From: Neobacillus kokaensis
GTDB taxonomy: Bacteria; Bacillota; Bacilli; Bacillales; Cytobacillaceae
Assembly: GCF_014656545.1 (NCBI RefSeq)
Contig: NZ_BNDS01000032.1
Location: 1 to 54,107, forward strand
Length of the DNA stretch: 54,107 bases
Direction of reading: 5' to 3'
The notes under the pieces are model-generated. The model worked only from the letters and a program-made list of their open reading frames with translations, was not told the DNA's origin and made no database searches. The translations under genes were made by a program, and so were the position numbers. Below, piece after piece: positions 43,460 to 51,434 of the stretch (position 1 is its first letter; every line of letters begins with the position of its first letter).

Positions 43460-44236
43460 ATGAAGAAAGTACTAATACTATTGTTATCAATGGTAATGGC
43501 TGTGGGTCTGGCAGCTTGTGGTTCAAGTGAAAAGGATAGTAAGAGCGGCACTGATAAAAAGGTGTTAGTAATGGGAACTTCAGCAGACTATGCACCATTT
43601 GAATATATTGAGACTGAAAAAAGTGATGAAATTATTGGCTTTGATGTTGATTTAGCTAAAGCTATTGCAGGAAAACTAGGCTATAAAGTAGAAGTCAAAG
43701 ACATGGAATTTAATGGTCTTGTTCAAGCGTTAAAATCTGGACAAGCAGACTTTGTTTTAGCAGGGATGACACCGACAGAAAAGAGAAAGAAAAACGTTGA
43801 CTTTAGTGATATTTACTATACTGCAGGCTTCATGATTGTATCTAAAAAAGATAGCGGTATTAACAAACTTGAAGATTTAAAGGGAAAAACAGTAGGTGTT
43901 CAGCTTGGCTCCATTCAGGAAGGACAAGCAAAAGAGATCGCCAAAACAATTGATATTAAAATTGAAGACCGTAACCGTATCCCAGATTTAATTCAAGAAA
44001 TTAAATCTGGCCGATTTGACGCAGTTATCATTGAAGATACAGTGGCGAAAGGGTATCTTACAAAAGAGAAGGATCTAACTGGTTTTACCTTTGAAGCCAA
44101 AGGTGTAGAAGGATCCGCAATTGCGTTCCCAAAAAATAGTGATTTAACAGAAAAGTTTAATCAAGAATTGAAGAAAATGAAGGAAAATGGTGAACTTGAT
44201 AAATTAGTTGTAAAGTGGTTTGGCGGAGAGCAATAA
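43460..44236 (+). CDS. artP: Arginine/basic amino acid ABC transporter, binding lipoprotein
   Basis: 258 aa, ATG behind TAAGGAGG. A lipoprotein signal peptide ends LAAC-GSS (Cys at residue 20). The mature part is a family-3 binding protein: SADYAPFEYIE, EIIGFDVDLAKAIAGKLGYK, FNGLVQALKSGQADFVLAGMTPTEKRKKNVDFSD and GKTVGVQLGSIQEGQAKEI. It catches the amino acid outside the membrane. Homologue of B. subtilis YqiX (ArtP); the ArgR-type boxes upstream support arginine. Exact specificity is not proven by sequence. Confidence 0.9.
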   Translation: MKKVLILLLSMVMAVGLAACGSSEKDSKSGTDKKVLVMGTSADYAPFEYIETEKSDEIIGFDVDLAKAIAGKLGYKVEVKDMEFNGLVQALKSGQADFVLAGMTPTEKRKKNVDFSDIYYTAGFMIVSKKDSGINKLEDLKGKTVGVQLGSIQEGQAKEIAKTIDIKIEDRNRIPDLIQEIKSGRFDAVIIEDTVAKGYLTKEKDLTGFTFEAKGVEGSAIAFPKNSDLTEKFNQELKKMKENGELDKLVVKWFGGEQ

Positions 44237-44317
44237 TCTTCTTAACCTAGGGACGTTTGGAAGAATCCTTTTCTTTCGGACGTCTCTACTATTTTCTAAA
44301 GAAAGGAAGGTATATGC

Positions 44318-44977
44318 ATGGAATTAGATTTTATGCAATTCATCCCTTCATTACCTTATATCCTGAAAGGAATACTGGTTACCTTAAAAATTGTTGCGTT
44401 AGCAGCGGTATTAGGGTTTGTTTTCGGTATTATTTTATCTTTATTTAAAATAAGCAATATCAAAATACTAGGGTGGTTTGCCGACTTTTATACATCCATC
44501 TTTCGTGGTACACCGCTTGTCCTGCAGTTAATGTTGATTTACTTTGGATCCCCGCAGATATTTGGATTTCAAATTGAACCATATACTGCAGCAGTCCTTT
44601 CCTTTTCACTTAATTCGGGCGCTTATATTTCAGAGATTATCCGTGCAGGAATTCTAGCAGTTGATAAAGGCCAGCAGGAAGCAGCTATGGCATTAGGGGT
44701 TCCATATGGAAAAATGATGTGGGATATTATCCTGCCGCAGGCACTGAAAAACATCCTTCCTGCCTTAATGAATGAATTCATTACCCTTACGAAGGAATCC
44801 GCAATTGTAACAACGATCGGTGTAATGGATATTATGCGCCGTTCATATCAGGTAGGAGCAGAATATTATTCTTATTTTGAACCGTTAATTATGGCCGGTA
44901 TCATTTATTATTTAATGGTTATTGCCTTAACCTTCGTAGGTAAAGCGGTGGAAAGGAGAATGAGACGCAGTGATTAA
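44318..44977 (+). CDS. artQ: Arginine ABC transporter permease
   Basis: 219 aa, ATG behind AAAGGAAGG. About five membrane helices with the HisM/ArtQ-type permease loop EAAMALGVPYGKMMWDIILPQALKNILPALMNEF, the EAA site for the ATPase, and RGTPLVLQLMLIYFG. It forms the membrane channel with ArtM and ArtP. It overlaps artM by eight bases. Only one permease gene is present, so it is likely a homodimer. Confidence 0.92.
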   Translation: MELDFMQFIPSLPYILKGILVTLKIVALAAVLGFVFGIILSLFKISNIKILGWFADFYTSIFRGTPLVLQLMLIYFGSPQIFGFQIEPYTAAVLSFSLNSGAYISEIIRAGILAVDKGQQEAAMALGVPYGKMMWDIILPQALKNILPALMNEFITLTKESAIVTTIGVMDIMRRSYQVGAEYYSYFEPLIMAGIIYYLMVIALTFVGKAVERRMRRSD

Positions 44978-45692
44978 GGTGGAAAATTTATATAAGAATT
45001 TTGGTAATCTGGAAGTCTTAAAGGGAATCTCCACGACGATTAAATCTGGAGAGGTCGTTGCCATCATTGGACCATCAGGTTCAGGAAAGTCTACCTTCCT
45101 GCGCTGCATGAACCTTCTGGAAGCTCCAACTAATGGGAAGATTTGGATCGGGGATCAAGAAGCAACGGATAAGAAAACAAACATTATGAAGGTGCGGCAA
45201 AATGTTGGAATGGTTTTTCAACACTTTCATCTTTTTCCCCATAAGACTGTGCTGCAGAATCTTACTTATGCACCAATGAAAGTAAAAGGGCTGACAAAGG
45301 ACCAAGCAGAAAAAATTGCTTTTGAGCTGCTAAACAAAGTTGGCTTGTCAGAAAAAGCAAACGAGTATCCAAAGAGATTATCCGGCGGTCAAAAACAGCG
45401 GGTTGCGATTGCAAGAGCCCTAGCTATGGAACCTGAGGTAATGCTCTTTGACGAACCAACATCTGCCCTGGATCCGGAAATGGTTAAGGAAGTATTAGAA
45501 GTCATGAAATCACTCGCTCACACCGGAATGACAATGGCTATAGTTACTCACGAGATGGGCTTTGCGAGAGAAGTGGCAGATCGGGTATTATTCCTTGATG
45601 GCGGTGTGCTGGTGGAAGATGCACCTCCAGCTGAATTTTTCTTAAATCCAAAAAGTGGACGGGCTCGAGAATTTTTGGAAAAAATGCTTTAA
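44970..45692 (+). CDS. artM: Arginine ABC transporter ATP-binding protein
   Basis: 240 aa from GTG 44970, inside the artQ end. A standard polar amino acid importer ATPase: Walker A GPSGSGKSTFLRC (about residues 34-46), Q-loop VFQHFHLFPHKTVLQNL, signature LSGGQKQRVAIARALA, Walker B VMLFDEPTSALDPEMV and H-loop MAIVTHEMGFA. It energises ArtPQ uptake. A terminator follows. Confidence 0.95.
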   Translation: MIKVENLYKNFGNLEVLKGISTTIKSGEVVAIIGPSGSGKSTFLRCMNLLEAPTNGKIWIGDQEATDKKTNIMKVRQNVGMVFQHFHLFPHKTVLQNLTYAPMKVKGLTKDQAEKIAFELLNKVGLSEKANEYPKRLSGGQKQRVAIARALAMEPEVMLFDEPTSALDPEMVKEVLEVMKSLAHTGMTMAIVTHEMGFAREVADRVLFLDGGVLVEDAPPAEFFLNPKSGRAREFLEKML

Positions 45693-45695
45693 ACA

Positions 45696-45724
45696 AGAGA
45701 TGGTCATTACTGATCATCTTTTTT
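45696..45724 (+). terminator. Intrinsic terminator after artM
   Basis: AGATGGTCA pairs with TGATCATCT (one G-T) around TTAC, then a T run. Confidence 0.85.
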
Positions 45725-45793
45725 AATTTATGAAAGTTATGAATGACTGATAGGTGTTTGAGCAAACTAGGGGAAAAAGGGAGGTGGATGTAA

Positions 45794-46306
45794 TTGACAA
45801 ATATTTTATCGCCGCTCCTGCTTGCTTTTTTTCTCTCTCCATTGTGGCCGTTAGGACTGAATCCATTACCGGGTGACCCGTTTGTAATTGTTAATAAGAG
45901 TACGAATGAACTTGCCTTTATAAAGGATAACAGAGTGCAGACTATCGTAAGTGTTGGGACTGGCAAGACAGACGAGTTAACGCCTGAAGGGGTGTTTACT
46001 ATTACCGTGAAAGCGGAAAATCCTTATTATCGCCGCGGCGAGATTCAGGGCGGTGACCCTAAAAACCCCCTTGGAGCAAGATGGATTGGTTTTGATGCCC
46101 AAGGAACGGACGGCAGAATTTACGGTATCCATGGGACGAATCAGCCATCGTCTATTGGAAAGTATGTATCCCAAGGGTGTATTCGTACCCAAAATGAAGT
46201 CATTAGCTCATTATTTCCACATATTCCTTTAGGAACAAAAATATTAGTAACGACAACGAAAAAATCATTTGAAATATTGGCAAAAGAACATGGGGCAATT
46301 AATTAA
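45794..46306 (+). CDS. L,D-transpeptidase (YkuD family)
   Basis: 170 aa from TTG 45794 after GGGAGGTGG. A signal peptide-like N-terminus (LLLAFFLSPLWPLGL) is followed by the ErfK/YkuD domain: FVIVNKSTNELAFIKDN, SVGTGKTDELTPEGVFTI, GIHGTNQPSSIGKYVSQGCIRTQ with catalytic H113, C129 and R131. It makes L,D cross-links or attaches proteins to peptidoglycan outside the cell. There is no LysM domain. It is a separate transcript with its own terminator. Confidence 0.93.
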   Translation: MTNILSPLLLAFFLSPLWPLGLNPLPGDPFVIVNKSTNELAFIKDNRVQTIVSVGTGKTDELTPEGVFTITVKAENPYYRRGEIQGGDPKNPLGARWIGFDAQGTDGRIYGIHGTNQPSSIGKYVSQGCIRTQNEVISSLFPHIPLGTKILVTTTKKSFEILAKEHGAIN

Positions 46307-46312
46307 GAAAAG

Positions 46313-46347
46313 AAAGGGACTGTTCTTGATTGGAACAGTCCCTTTTT
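46313..46347 (+). terminator. Intrinsic terminator after the L,D-transpeptidase gene
   Basis: GGGACTGTTC (46316-46325) and GAACAGTCCC (46333-46342), then five T. Confidence 0.95.
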
Positions 46348-46350
46348 ATC

Positions 46351-46409
46351 GTCTAGCTCCAGTGCCCAGCGACTAGTATTTTTCGTTAACTGGGCACTTG
46401 CGCCTTTTG
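46351..46409 (+). repeat. Dispersed hairpin repeat, copy B (short form)
   Basis: Starts GTCTAGCTCCAGTGCC, ends GGCACTTGCGCCTTTTG. Stem CAGTGCCCAG with CTGGGCACTTG. It shares both ends with copies A and C; the centre is short. Confidence 0.8.
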
Positions 46410-46413
46410 TTTA

Positions 46414-46512
46414 TTAAGATAAGAATTGTCCGATTCCTATAAGGAGGGTAGAGGCGAGCATCGCAAATAACATTAAATAGACAATAATTTTTCTCGTTTT
46501 CTTACTTTTCAA
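46414..46512 (-). CDS. 32-aa membrane mini-protein, Prli42-like (stressosome-associated)
   Basis: Minus-strand TTG at 46512-46510, eight bases after GGGAGG (46526-46521). The product has a basic start (KSKKTRK) and one membrane helix with the pattern IIVYLMLFAMLASTLLIG, ending in FLS. Size, basic head and VYLMLxAMxASTLLxG pattern match the Prli42 family of Listeria and Bacillus, which anchors the stressosome at the membrane. The call rests on memory of that family; a chance short ORF is unlikely given the ribosome binding site and helix. Confidence 0.72.
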   Translation of the reverse strand: MKSKKTRKIIVYLMLFAMLASTLLIGIGQFLS

Positions 46513-46673
46513 GATAAATTCCTCCCGTGACTATAATCATTAATATATATTGTACAAGGAAAAGCCTAAATGAACAACGGAAACATCTATGCAATTTAGG
46601 AAGGATTTATGAACTTTTTAACGAATACAATTAATGTCGAAAAATTATCCTACTATTGAACAGAGGGGTTTAA

Positions 46674-47087
46674 ATGATCAAAAAAGTCGACCACATAGGA
46701 ATTGCTGTGAAATCTCTTGAAGCTGTACTTCCTTTTTATACGGAGGTCTTACATCTTCCTTTACTAAAGATAGAAGAGGTTGAAAGTCAGATGGTGAAAG
46801 TAGCTTTTTTACAGGCTGGAGAAATAAAATTAGAACTGCTTGAACCGATGTCTGCGGAGAGTGCGGTTGCTAAATTTATTGAAAAACGCGGCGAAGGGAT
46901 CCACCACGTCGCACTAGGTGTGGATTCAATTGAAGAAAGAATTGCTGAGTTACAAAATAAAGGGATTCGCATGATTGATGAAAATCCTCTGCCAGGTGCG
47001 GGTGGAACTGATATCGCTTTCATGCACCCAAAATCAGCTTCAGGTGTATTATTTGAGCTTTGCGAAAAGAAAGGGAAGAAGGAGTAG
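46674..47087 (+). CDS. mce: Methylmalonyl-CoA epimerase
   Basis: 137 aa, ATG behind CAGAGGGGTTTAA. Glyoxalase/VOC fold with KVDHIGIAVKSLEAVLPFYTEVL, VEVKLELL-like strand EIKLELLEP, GEGIHHVALGVDSIEERI and GVLFELCE with the metal-binding His/Glu set. It interconverts (S)- and (R)-methylmalonyl-CoA, linking the carboxylase to MutAB. The next gene starts six bases later. Confidence 0.94.
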   Translation: MIKKVDHIGIAVKSLEAVLPFYTEVLHLPLLKIEEVESQMVKVAFLQAGEIKLELLEPMSAESAVAKFIEKRGEGIHHVALGVDSIEERIAELQNKGIRMIDENPLPGAGGTDIAFMHPKSASGVLFELCEKKGKKE

Positions 47088-47092
47088 TCGGA

Positions 47093-48640
47093 ATGGACAT
47101 CTATGAAAAAATTAATGAGTTATACGACAAACGCAGAGAGGTTGAGCTTGGCGGAGGTGATGAGCGCATTGATAAGCAGCATGAAAAGGGGAAATTAACA
47201 GCACGCGAACGGATTGAGCTTTTAGTAGACAAAGGCACATTTGTAGAGCTCAATCCATTTATTGAACACCGAACAGTTGATTTTGGCATGGATGATCAAA
47301 AAGGTCCTGGTGATGGGGTTGTGACTGGTTACGGAAAAGTCAATGGCCGCCCGATTTATTTGTTTTCTCAAGACTTTACCGTATTTGGCGGGGCTCTTGG
47401 GGAAATGCATGCCAAAAAAATTGCAACCGTCATGGATTTAGCTGCGAAAAACGGCACTCCATTTGTCGGTTTGAATGACTCTGGCGGTGCACGAATCCAG
47501 GAGGGTGTTGTTTCTCTAGATGGTTATGGCCATATCTTTTACCGAAATTCGATTTATTCTGGGGTCATCCCGCAAATCTCCGTGATTATGGGACCATGTG
47601 CGGGCGGTGCCGTTTATTCGCCTGCGATTACTGATTTTGTGTTCATGGTGGAGAAAACCAGTCAAATGTTTATTACTGGTCCAAAGGTCATTGAAACCGT
47701 TACAGGAGAGAGGATATCTGCCGAAGACCTTGGCGGTGCAAATGTACATAACACCATTAGCGGCAACGCTCATTTTAGAGGAGCATCAGAAGAAGAGGTT
47801 TTGCTGCAGGTTCGCAAGCTATTAAGCTATTTACCGCAAAATAATCAAGAAAAGCCGCCGATGGCTGCGGTAGAAGAATCGGATGATTATCGGCCGGATC
47901 TAACCGATACGATTCCATTCGATGCCGTACGTCCATATGATGTTCGAAATGTCATTGAGCAAGTAGTCGATCATCATTCGTTTATGGAAATCCACAAAGA
48001 TTTTGCGAAAAATATTGTTGTTGGCTTTGCTAGAATCAAAGGAGAGACAGTGGGACTTGTCTGCAATCAGCCGAAAGTGATGGCAGGCGGGTTGGATATC
48101 GATTCCTCTGATAAAGCAGCAAGATTTATTCGTACCTGTGATTCCTTTAATATTCCCATTATTACGTTTGAGGATGTTACCGGCTTCTTTCCAGGTGTCA
48201 AACAAGAACACGGAGGCATTATCCGCCACGGGGCAAAAATTTTATTTGCCTATTCGGAAGCAACCGTATCAAAGCTGACGGTTATTTTAAGAAAAGCATA
48301 TGGCGGTGCTTATGTTGCTTTAAACAGCAAGTCAATCGGGGCAGACCTTGTATTCGCCTGGCCAAATGCAGAAATTGCCGTAATGGGGCCGCAGGGGGCA
48401 GCGAACATTATTTTTGCAAAAGACATTCAAAACAGTGAAAATCCTGAGCAGACAAGGCAGCAAAAGATTGAAGAATACCGTGATAAATTTGCTAATCCAT
48501 ATGTTGCCGCATCAAGAGGTATGGTTGACGATGTTATTGATCCGCGTGAAACTAGAATTAAAATTATTCAAGCATTAGAAATGCTTCGCAATAAAAAGGA
48601 ATCGCGGCCTTATAAAAAACATGGAAATATCCCGCTATAA
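47093..48640 (+). CDS. Propionyl-CoA carboxylase beta subunit/methylmalonyl-CoA decarboxylase alpha (YqjD-like)
   Basis: 515 aa from ATG 47093 after AAGGAG; an in-frame ATG at 47060 is inside mce. Carboxyltransferase fold: GKLTARERIELLVDKGTF, ALGEMHAKKI, GLNDSGGARIQEG, GPCAGGAVYSPAITDF, and the second half FEDVTGFFPGVKQEHGGIIRHGAKILFAYSEATVSKLTVILRKAYGGAY. It carboxylates propionyl-CoA (or runs in reverse in decarboxylases). No biotin carboxylase or carrier gene follows; these must come from elsewhere. Its place beside mce and its role with mutAB favour carboxylation. Confidence 0.9.
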   Translation: MDIYEKINELYDKRREVELGGGDERIDKQHEKGKLTARERIELLVDKGTFVELNPFIEHRTVDFGMDDQKGPGDGVVTGYGKVNGRPIYLFSQDFTVFGGALGEMHAKKIATVMDLAAKNGTPFVGLNDSGGARIQEGVVSLDGYGHIFYRNSIYSGVIPQISVIMGPCAGGAVYSPAITDFVFMVEKTSQMFITGPKVIETVTGERISAEDLGGANVHNTISGNAHFRGASEEEVLLQVRKLLSYLPQNNQEKPPMAAVEESDDYRPDLTDTIPFDAVRPYDVRNVIEQVVDHHSFMEIHKDFAKNIVVGFARIKGETVGLVCNQPKVMAGGLDIDSSDKAARFIRTCDSFNIPIITFEDVTGFFPGVKQEHGGIIRHGAKILFAYSEATVSKLTVILRKAYGGAYVALNSKSIGADLVFAWPNAEIAVMGPQGAANIIFAKDIQNSENPEQTRQQKIEEYRDKFANPYVAASRGMVDDVIDPRETRIKIIQALEMLRNKKESRPYKKHGNIPL

Positions 48641-48767
48641 TTAGAAAAGCGCAAGCGCCTTGGTCAGGCCCGACAAGCACAAGTCGATCTGGCGAGAAGG
48701 CTGTTCTTTAGCCTTCTTGACATATTGGCTTGTGACCTTGAGGGGCTAGGCGCTGAAGCTGGACAAT
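48641..48767 (-). repeat. Dispersed hairpin repeat, copy C (opposite strand)
   Basis: Read on the minus strand it starts ATTGTCCAGCTTCAGCGCC and ends GCGCTTTTCTAAT, the same ends as copy A. CACAAG pairs with CTTGTG, where copy A has CATAAG with CTTATG. An extra hairpin AGAAGGCT/AGCCTTCT (48695-48717) extends the tip. It starts directly after the previous stop codon. Confidence 0.85.
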
Positions 48768-48849
48768 TTTTAATGGACTCTGTCATTTGATGCTGAGAAT
48801 TTGAAAAGGTATACTAAAATAGTGAATACATAATACGGAGGGGTTAAAG

Positions 48850-49971
48850 ATGGTGAATCAAGAACGTCTATTAAATGAATTTTTAGAGCTTGTCCAAATT
48901 GATTCAGAAACAAAATTTGAAACTGAAATTGCCAAGGTTTTAAAACAAAAGTTTACGGATTTAGGCCTTGAAGTTTTTGAAGATGATACAACAGCAGTAA
49001 CCGGGCATGGGGCAGGGAATTTAATCTGTACATTGCCTGCTACAAAAGAAGGCGTAGATCCGATTTATTTTTCATGTCACATGGATACCGTTACTCCTGC
49101 AAAAGGTGTTAAGCCTTCGATAAAGGATGGCTATGTTGTTACTGACGGTACTACAATCCTAGGAGCAGATGATAAAACCGGTATTGCGGTTATGCTTGAA
49201 ACGATTCGTTTATTAAAGGAAAATAATCTTCCGCACGGGTTAATTCAATTTGTCATTTCTGTTGGAGAGGAATCTGGTCTCCATGGGGCAAAAGCGATAG
49301 ACCAAGCATTATTGAAAGCGAAATACGGCTATGCACTTGATAGCGACGGACTAGTTGGTAATGTTGTTGTGGCAGCGCCGACACAAGCAAAGGTAAAAGC
49401 GATTATTTACGGTAAAACAGCCCATGCTGGTGTGGCACCGGAAAAAGGTGTTTCCGCGATTACGATTGCGGCAAAATCGATTGCAAAAATGCCGCTTGGC
49501 CGAATTGATCATGAGACGACAGCAAACATTGGCCGGTTCGAGGGCGGGCAGGCGACGAACATCGTTTGCGACCGCGTTGATATTTTAGCAGAGGCTCGTT
49601 CACTTATTCCTGAAAAAATGGATGCTCAGGTTGCGAAGATGAAAGAAGCATTTGAATCTGTTGCCGCTGCAATGGGTGGCCGAGCTGAGGTTGAAGTAGA
49701 AGTTATGTACCCTGGGTTTAAGTTTGGTGAAGGTGACGAGGTAGTGGAAATAGCTAAAAAGGCAGCTGCAAAAATTGGGCGAAGCTGTGAACTTTTGCAT
49801 AGCGGCGGCGGCAGTGATGCCAACGTTTTTAATGGGTTCGGGATACCAACCGTTAACCTTGCTGTCGGATATGAAGAAATCCATACAACAAATGAGCGCA
49901 TGCCGCTTGAAGAATTATACAAGCTTGCGGAAATGACACTTTCCATAATCGATGAAGTAACAAACCAATAA
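48850..49971 (+). CDS. yqjE: M20-family peptidase (tripeptidase PepT-like, YqjE)
   Basis: 373 aa, ATG behind ACGGAGGGGTTAAAG. M20 metal site: FSCHMDTVTPAKGV, GADDKTGIAVMLETIRLL, ISVGEESGLHGAKAID, and a dimerisation part with HAGVAPEKGVSAITIAAKSIA; terminal SGGGSDANVFNGFG gives the last ligand region. It cleaves small peptides in the cytoplasm. Family also contains PepT and carboxypeptidase G2-like enzymes; the exact substrate is open. The order after YqjD matches B. subtilis. Confidence 0.9.
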   Translation: MVNQERLLNEFLELVQIDSETKFETEIAKVLKQKFTDLGLEVFEDDTTAVTGHGAGNLICTLPATKEGVDPIYFSCHMDTVTPAKGVKPSIKDGYVVTDGTTILGADDKTGIAVMLETIRLLKENNLPHGLIQFVISVGEESGLHGAKAIDQALLKAKYGYALDSDGLVGNVVVAAPTQAKVKAIIYGKTAHAGVAPEKGVSAITIAAKSIAKMPLGRIDHETTANIGRFEGGQATNIVCDRVDILAEARSLIPEKMDAQVAKMKEAFESVAAAMGGRAEVEVEVMYPGFKFGEGDEVVEIAKKAAAKIGRSCELLHSGGGSDANVFNGFGIPTVNLAVGYEEIHTTNERMPLEELYKLAEMTLSIIDEVTNQ

Positions 49972-49979
49972 TTTCCTTT

Positions 49980-50014
49980 AAGGAGAGCCGGCTTAACGCT
50001 ATGGCTCTCCTTTT
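49980..50014 (+). terminator. Intrinsic terminator after the M20 peptidase gene
   Basis: AAGGAGAGCC (49980-49989) and GGCTCTCCTT (50003-50012) pair; four T at 50011-50014. Confidence 0.88.
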
Positions 50015-50054
50015 GATATACTTAAAATAGAAATTTGTAAGGATGTGTGTCGGC

Positions 50055-51332
50055 ATGAAAGAGATGTATCCAAAAAATGGACGAGTCATTTTACATGTTG
50101 ATATGAACAGCTTCTATGCTTCTGTCGAAATGGCTTATGATCCAGCCCTCAAGGGTAAGCCGCTGGCGATTGCCGGAAATGTAGAAGAGCGCAGAGGAAT
50201 TATTGTTACTTGCAGTTATGAGGCGAGAAAATTCGGTGTTAAAACCACTATGCCCCTTTGGGAAGCGAAAAAACTATGCCCGCAGCTGATTGTCAAAAAG
50301 CCGAATTTCGAACGCTATCGCGCTGCCTCTATAGGCATGTTTGAAATCTTGAGGCAATATACTCCGCTTGTTGAGCCAGTTTCTATTGACGAGGGCTATA
50401 TGGATATTACCGATAGCTTTGAGTTAGGGGCTCCAATCGATATTGCTGAAAGCATTCAAAAGCGAATTCTTGAACAGCTTGACTTACCCTGCAGTATCGG
50501 AATTGCTCCAAATAAATTTTTAGCAAAAACAGCTTCTGATATGAAAAAGCCTTTAGGGATAACAGTTCTTCGTAAGCGGGATATACCAGCTGTTCTCTGG
50601 CCATTAGAGGCAAACGAGATGCATGGAGTTGGCAAAAAAACAGCGGAGAAGCTGAAAACAATTGGGATTCAGACAATTGGCGATTTAGCGAAGGCGAATG
50701 AGCTGCAGTTAAAAAAACTCCTCGGTATTAATGGAATCCGCTTGAAAGAACGGGCAAATGGAAACGACATGCGCCCTGTTGACCCGGAGGCAATTGAGGA
50801 TTTTAAAAGTATTGGAAATTCTACGACCCTTCCAAGGGATATCAGCAATCAACAGGAGTTATTTCATGTGCTTGAATCATTGGCTGAAACGGTATCAGTC
50901 AGGCTGAAGAGAAAAAAGGTTTTAGCGACTACGCTGGGGATTACGATACGTTATAAGGATCGAAAAACAATTACAAGAAGCAAAAAACTGGCCAACCCAA
51001 TGGATCATAAAAACGATGTTGGGCAAATTGCTAAACAGCTTTTTTTAAAGCATTGGAATGGGGATCCGGTCCGCCTGTTAGGGATCACCGGATACGACTT
51101 AGTTGAACTCGATCATGCGTACAAGCAATTGGATTTATTTTCTTATGAGAAAGATGCCAAAAAGGAGCCTTTACTTCATACGCTTTCAAGTTTACGCGAG
51201 AAATATGGGAAAAAGATTATTGAAAGCGCCGGCTCGCAAACGAGAGACCCTAAACAACATGTCGGTACTGCTACAAGCTTTAATAAAGATTTTCTCCGCT
51301 CATTTCCGAATCAAAACGAAGAAAAAGATTAA
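50055..51332 (+). CDS. dinB: DNA polymerase IV (Y family)
   Basis: 425 aa from ATG 50055 after AAGGATGTG. Y-family motifs: ILHVDMNSFYASVEMAYDP with the catalytic aspartate, VTCSYEARKFGVKTTMP, VEPVSIDEGYMDIT with the second acidic pair, CSIGIAPNKFLAKTASDMKKP, and the helix-hairpin-helix LKTIGIQTIGDLAKA. A C-terminal tail contains the sliding-clamp motif type QLDLFSYE. It copies damaged DNA. This corresponds to PolY1/YqjH in position; I saw no clear LexA box before it. Confidence 0.95.
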   Translation: MKEMYPKNGRVILHVDMNSFYASVEMAYDPALKGKPLAIAGNVEERRGIIVTCSYEARKFGVKTTMPLWEAKKLCPQLIVKKPNFERYRAASIGMFEILRQYTPLVEPVSIDEGYMDITDSFELGAPIDIAESIQKRILEQLDLPCSIGIAPNKFLAKTASDMKKPLGITVLRKRDIPAVLWPLEANEMHGVGKKTAEKLKTIGIQTIGDLAKANELQLKKLLGINGIRLKERANGNDMRPVDPEAIEDFKSIGNSTTLPRDISNQQELFHVLESLAETVSVRLKRKKVLATTLGITIRYKDRKTITRSKKLANPMDHKNDVGQIAKQLFLKHWNGDPVRLLGITGYDLVELDHAYKQLDLFSYEKDAKKEPLLHTLSSLREKYGKKIIESAGSQTRDPKQHVGTATSFNKDFLRSFPNQNEEKD

Positions 51333-51370
51333 AAGCTCCACTTGCCTGTTATCAGCATGTGGAGCTTTTT
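51331..51370. terminator. Bidirectional terminator between dinB and zwf
   Basis: AAAAGCTCCACTTGC (51331-51345) and GCATGTGGAGCTTTT (51355-51369) pair over about 14 positions. It also ends in T-rich sequence on the minus strand, where zwf ends 65 bases away. Confidence 0.9.
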
Positions 51371-51434
51371 ATATGGTTGTTAGGTTCAGCGGACAAAGGC
51401 TTGGTTCCTTTACTAAATGACCGCTTCTACTTTT

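Noticed and set aside
44257..44448. ORF at the start of artQ in another frame
   Set aside because: A shadow of artQ; the artQ frame has the ribosome site and all motifs.
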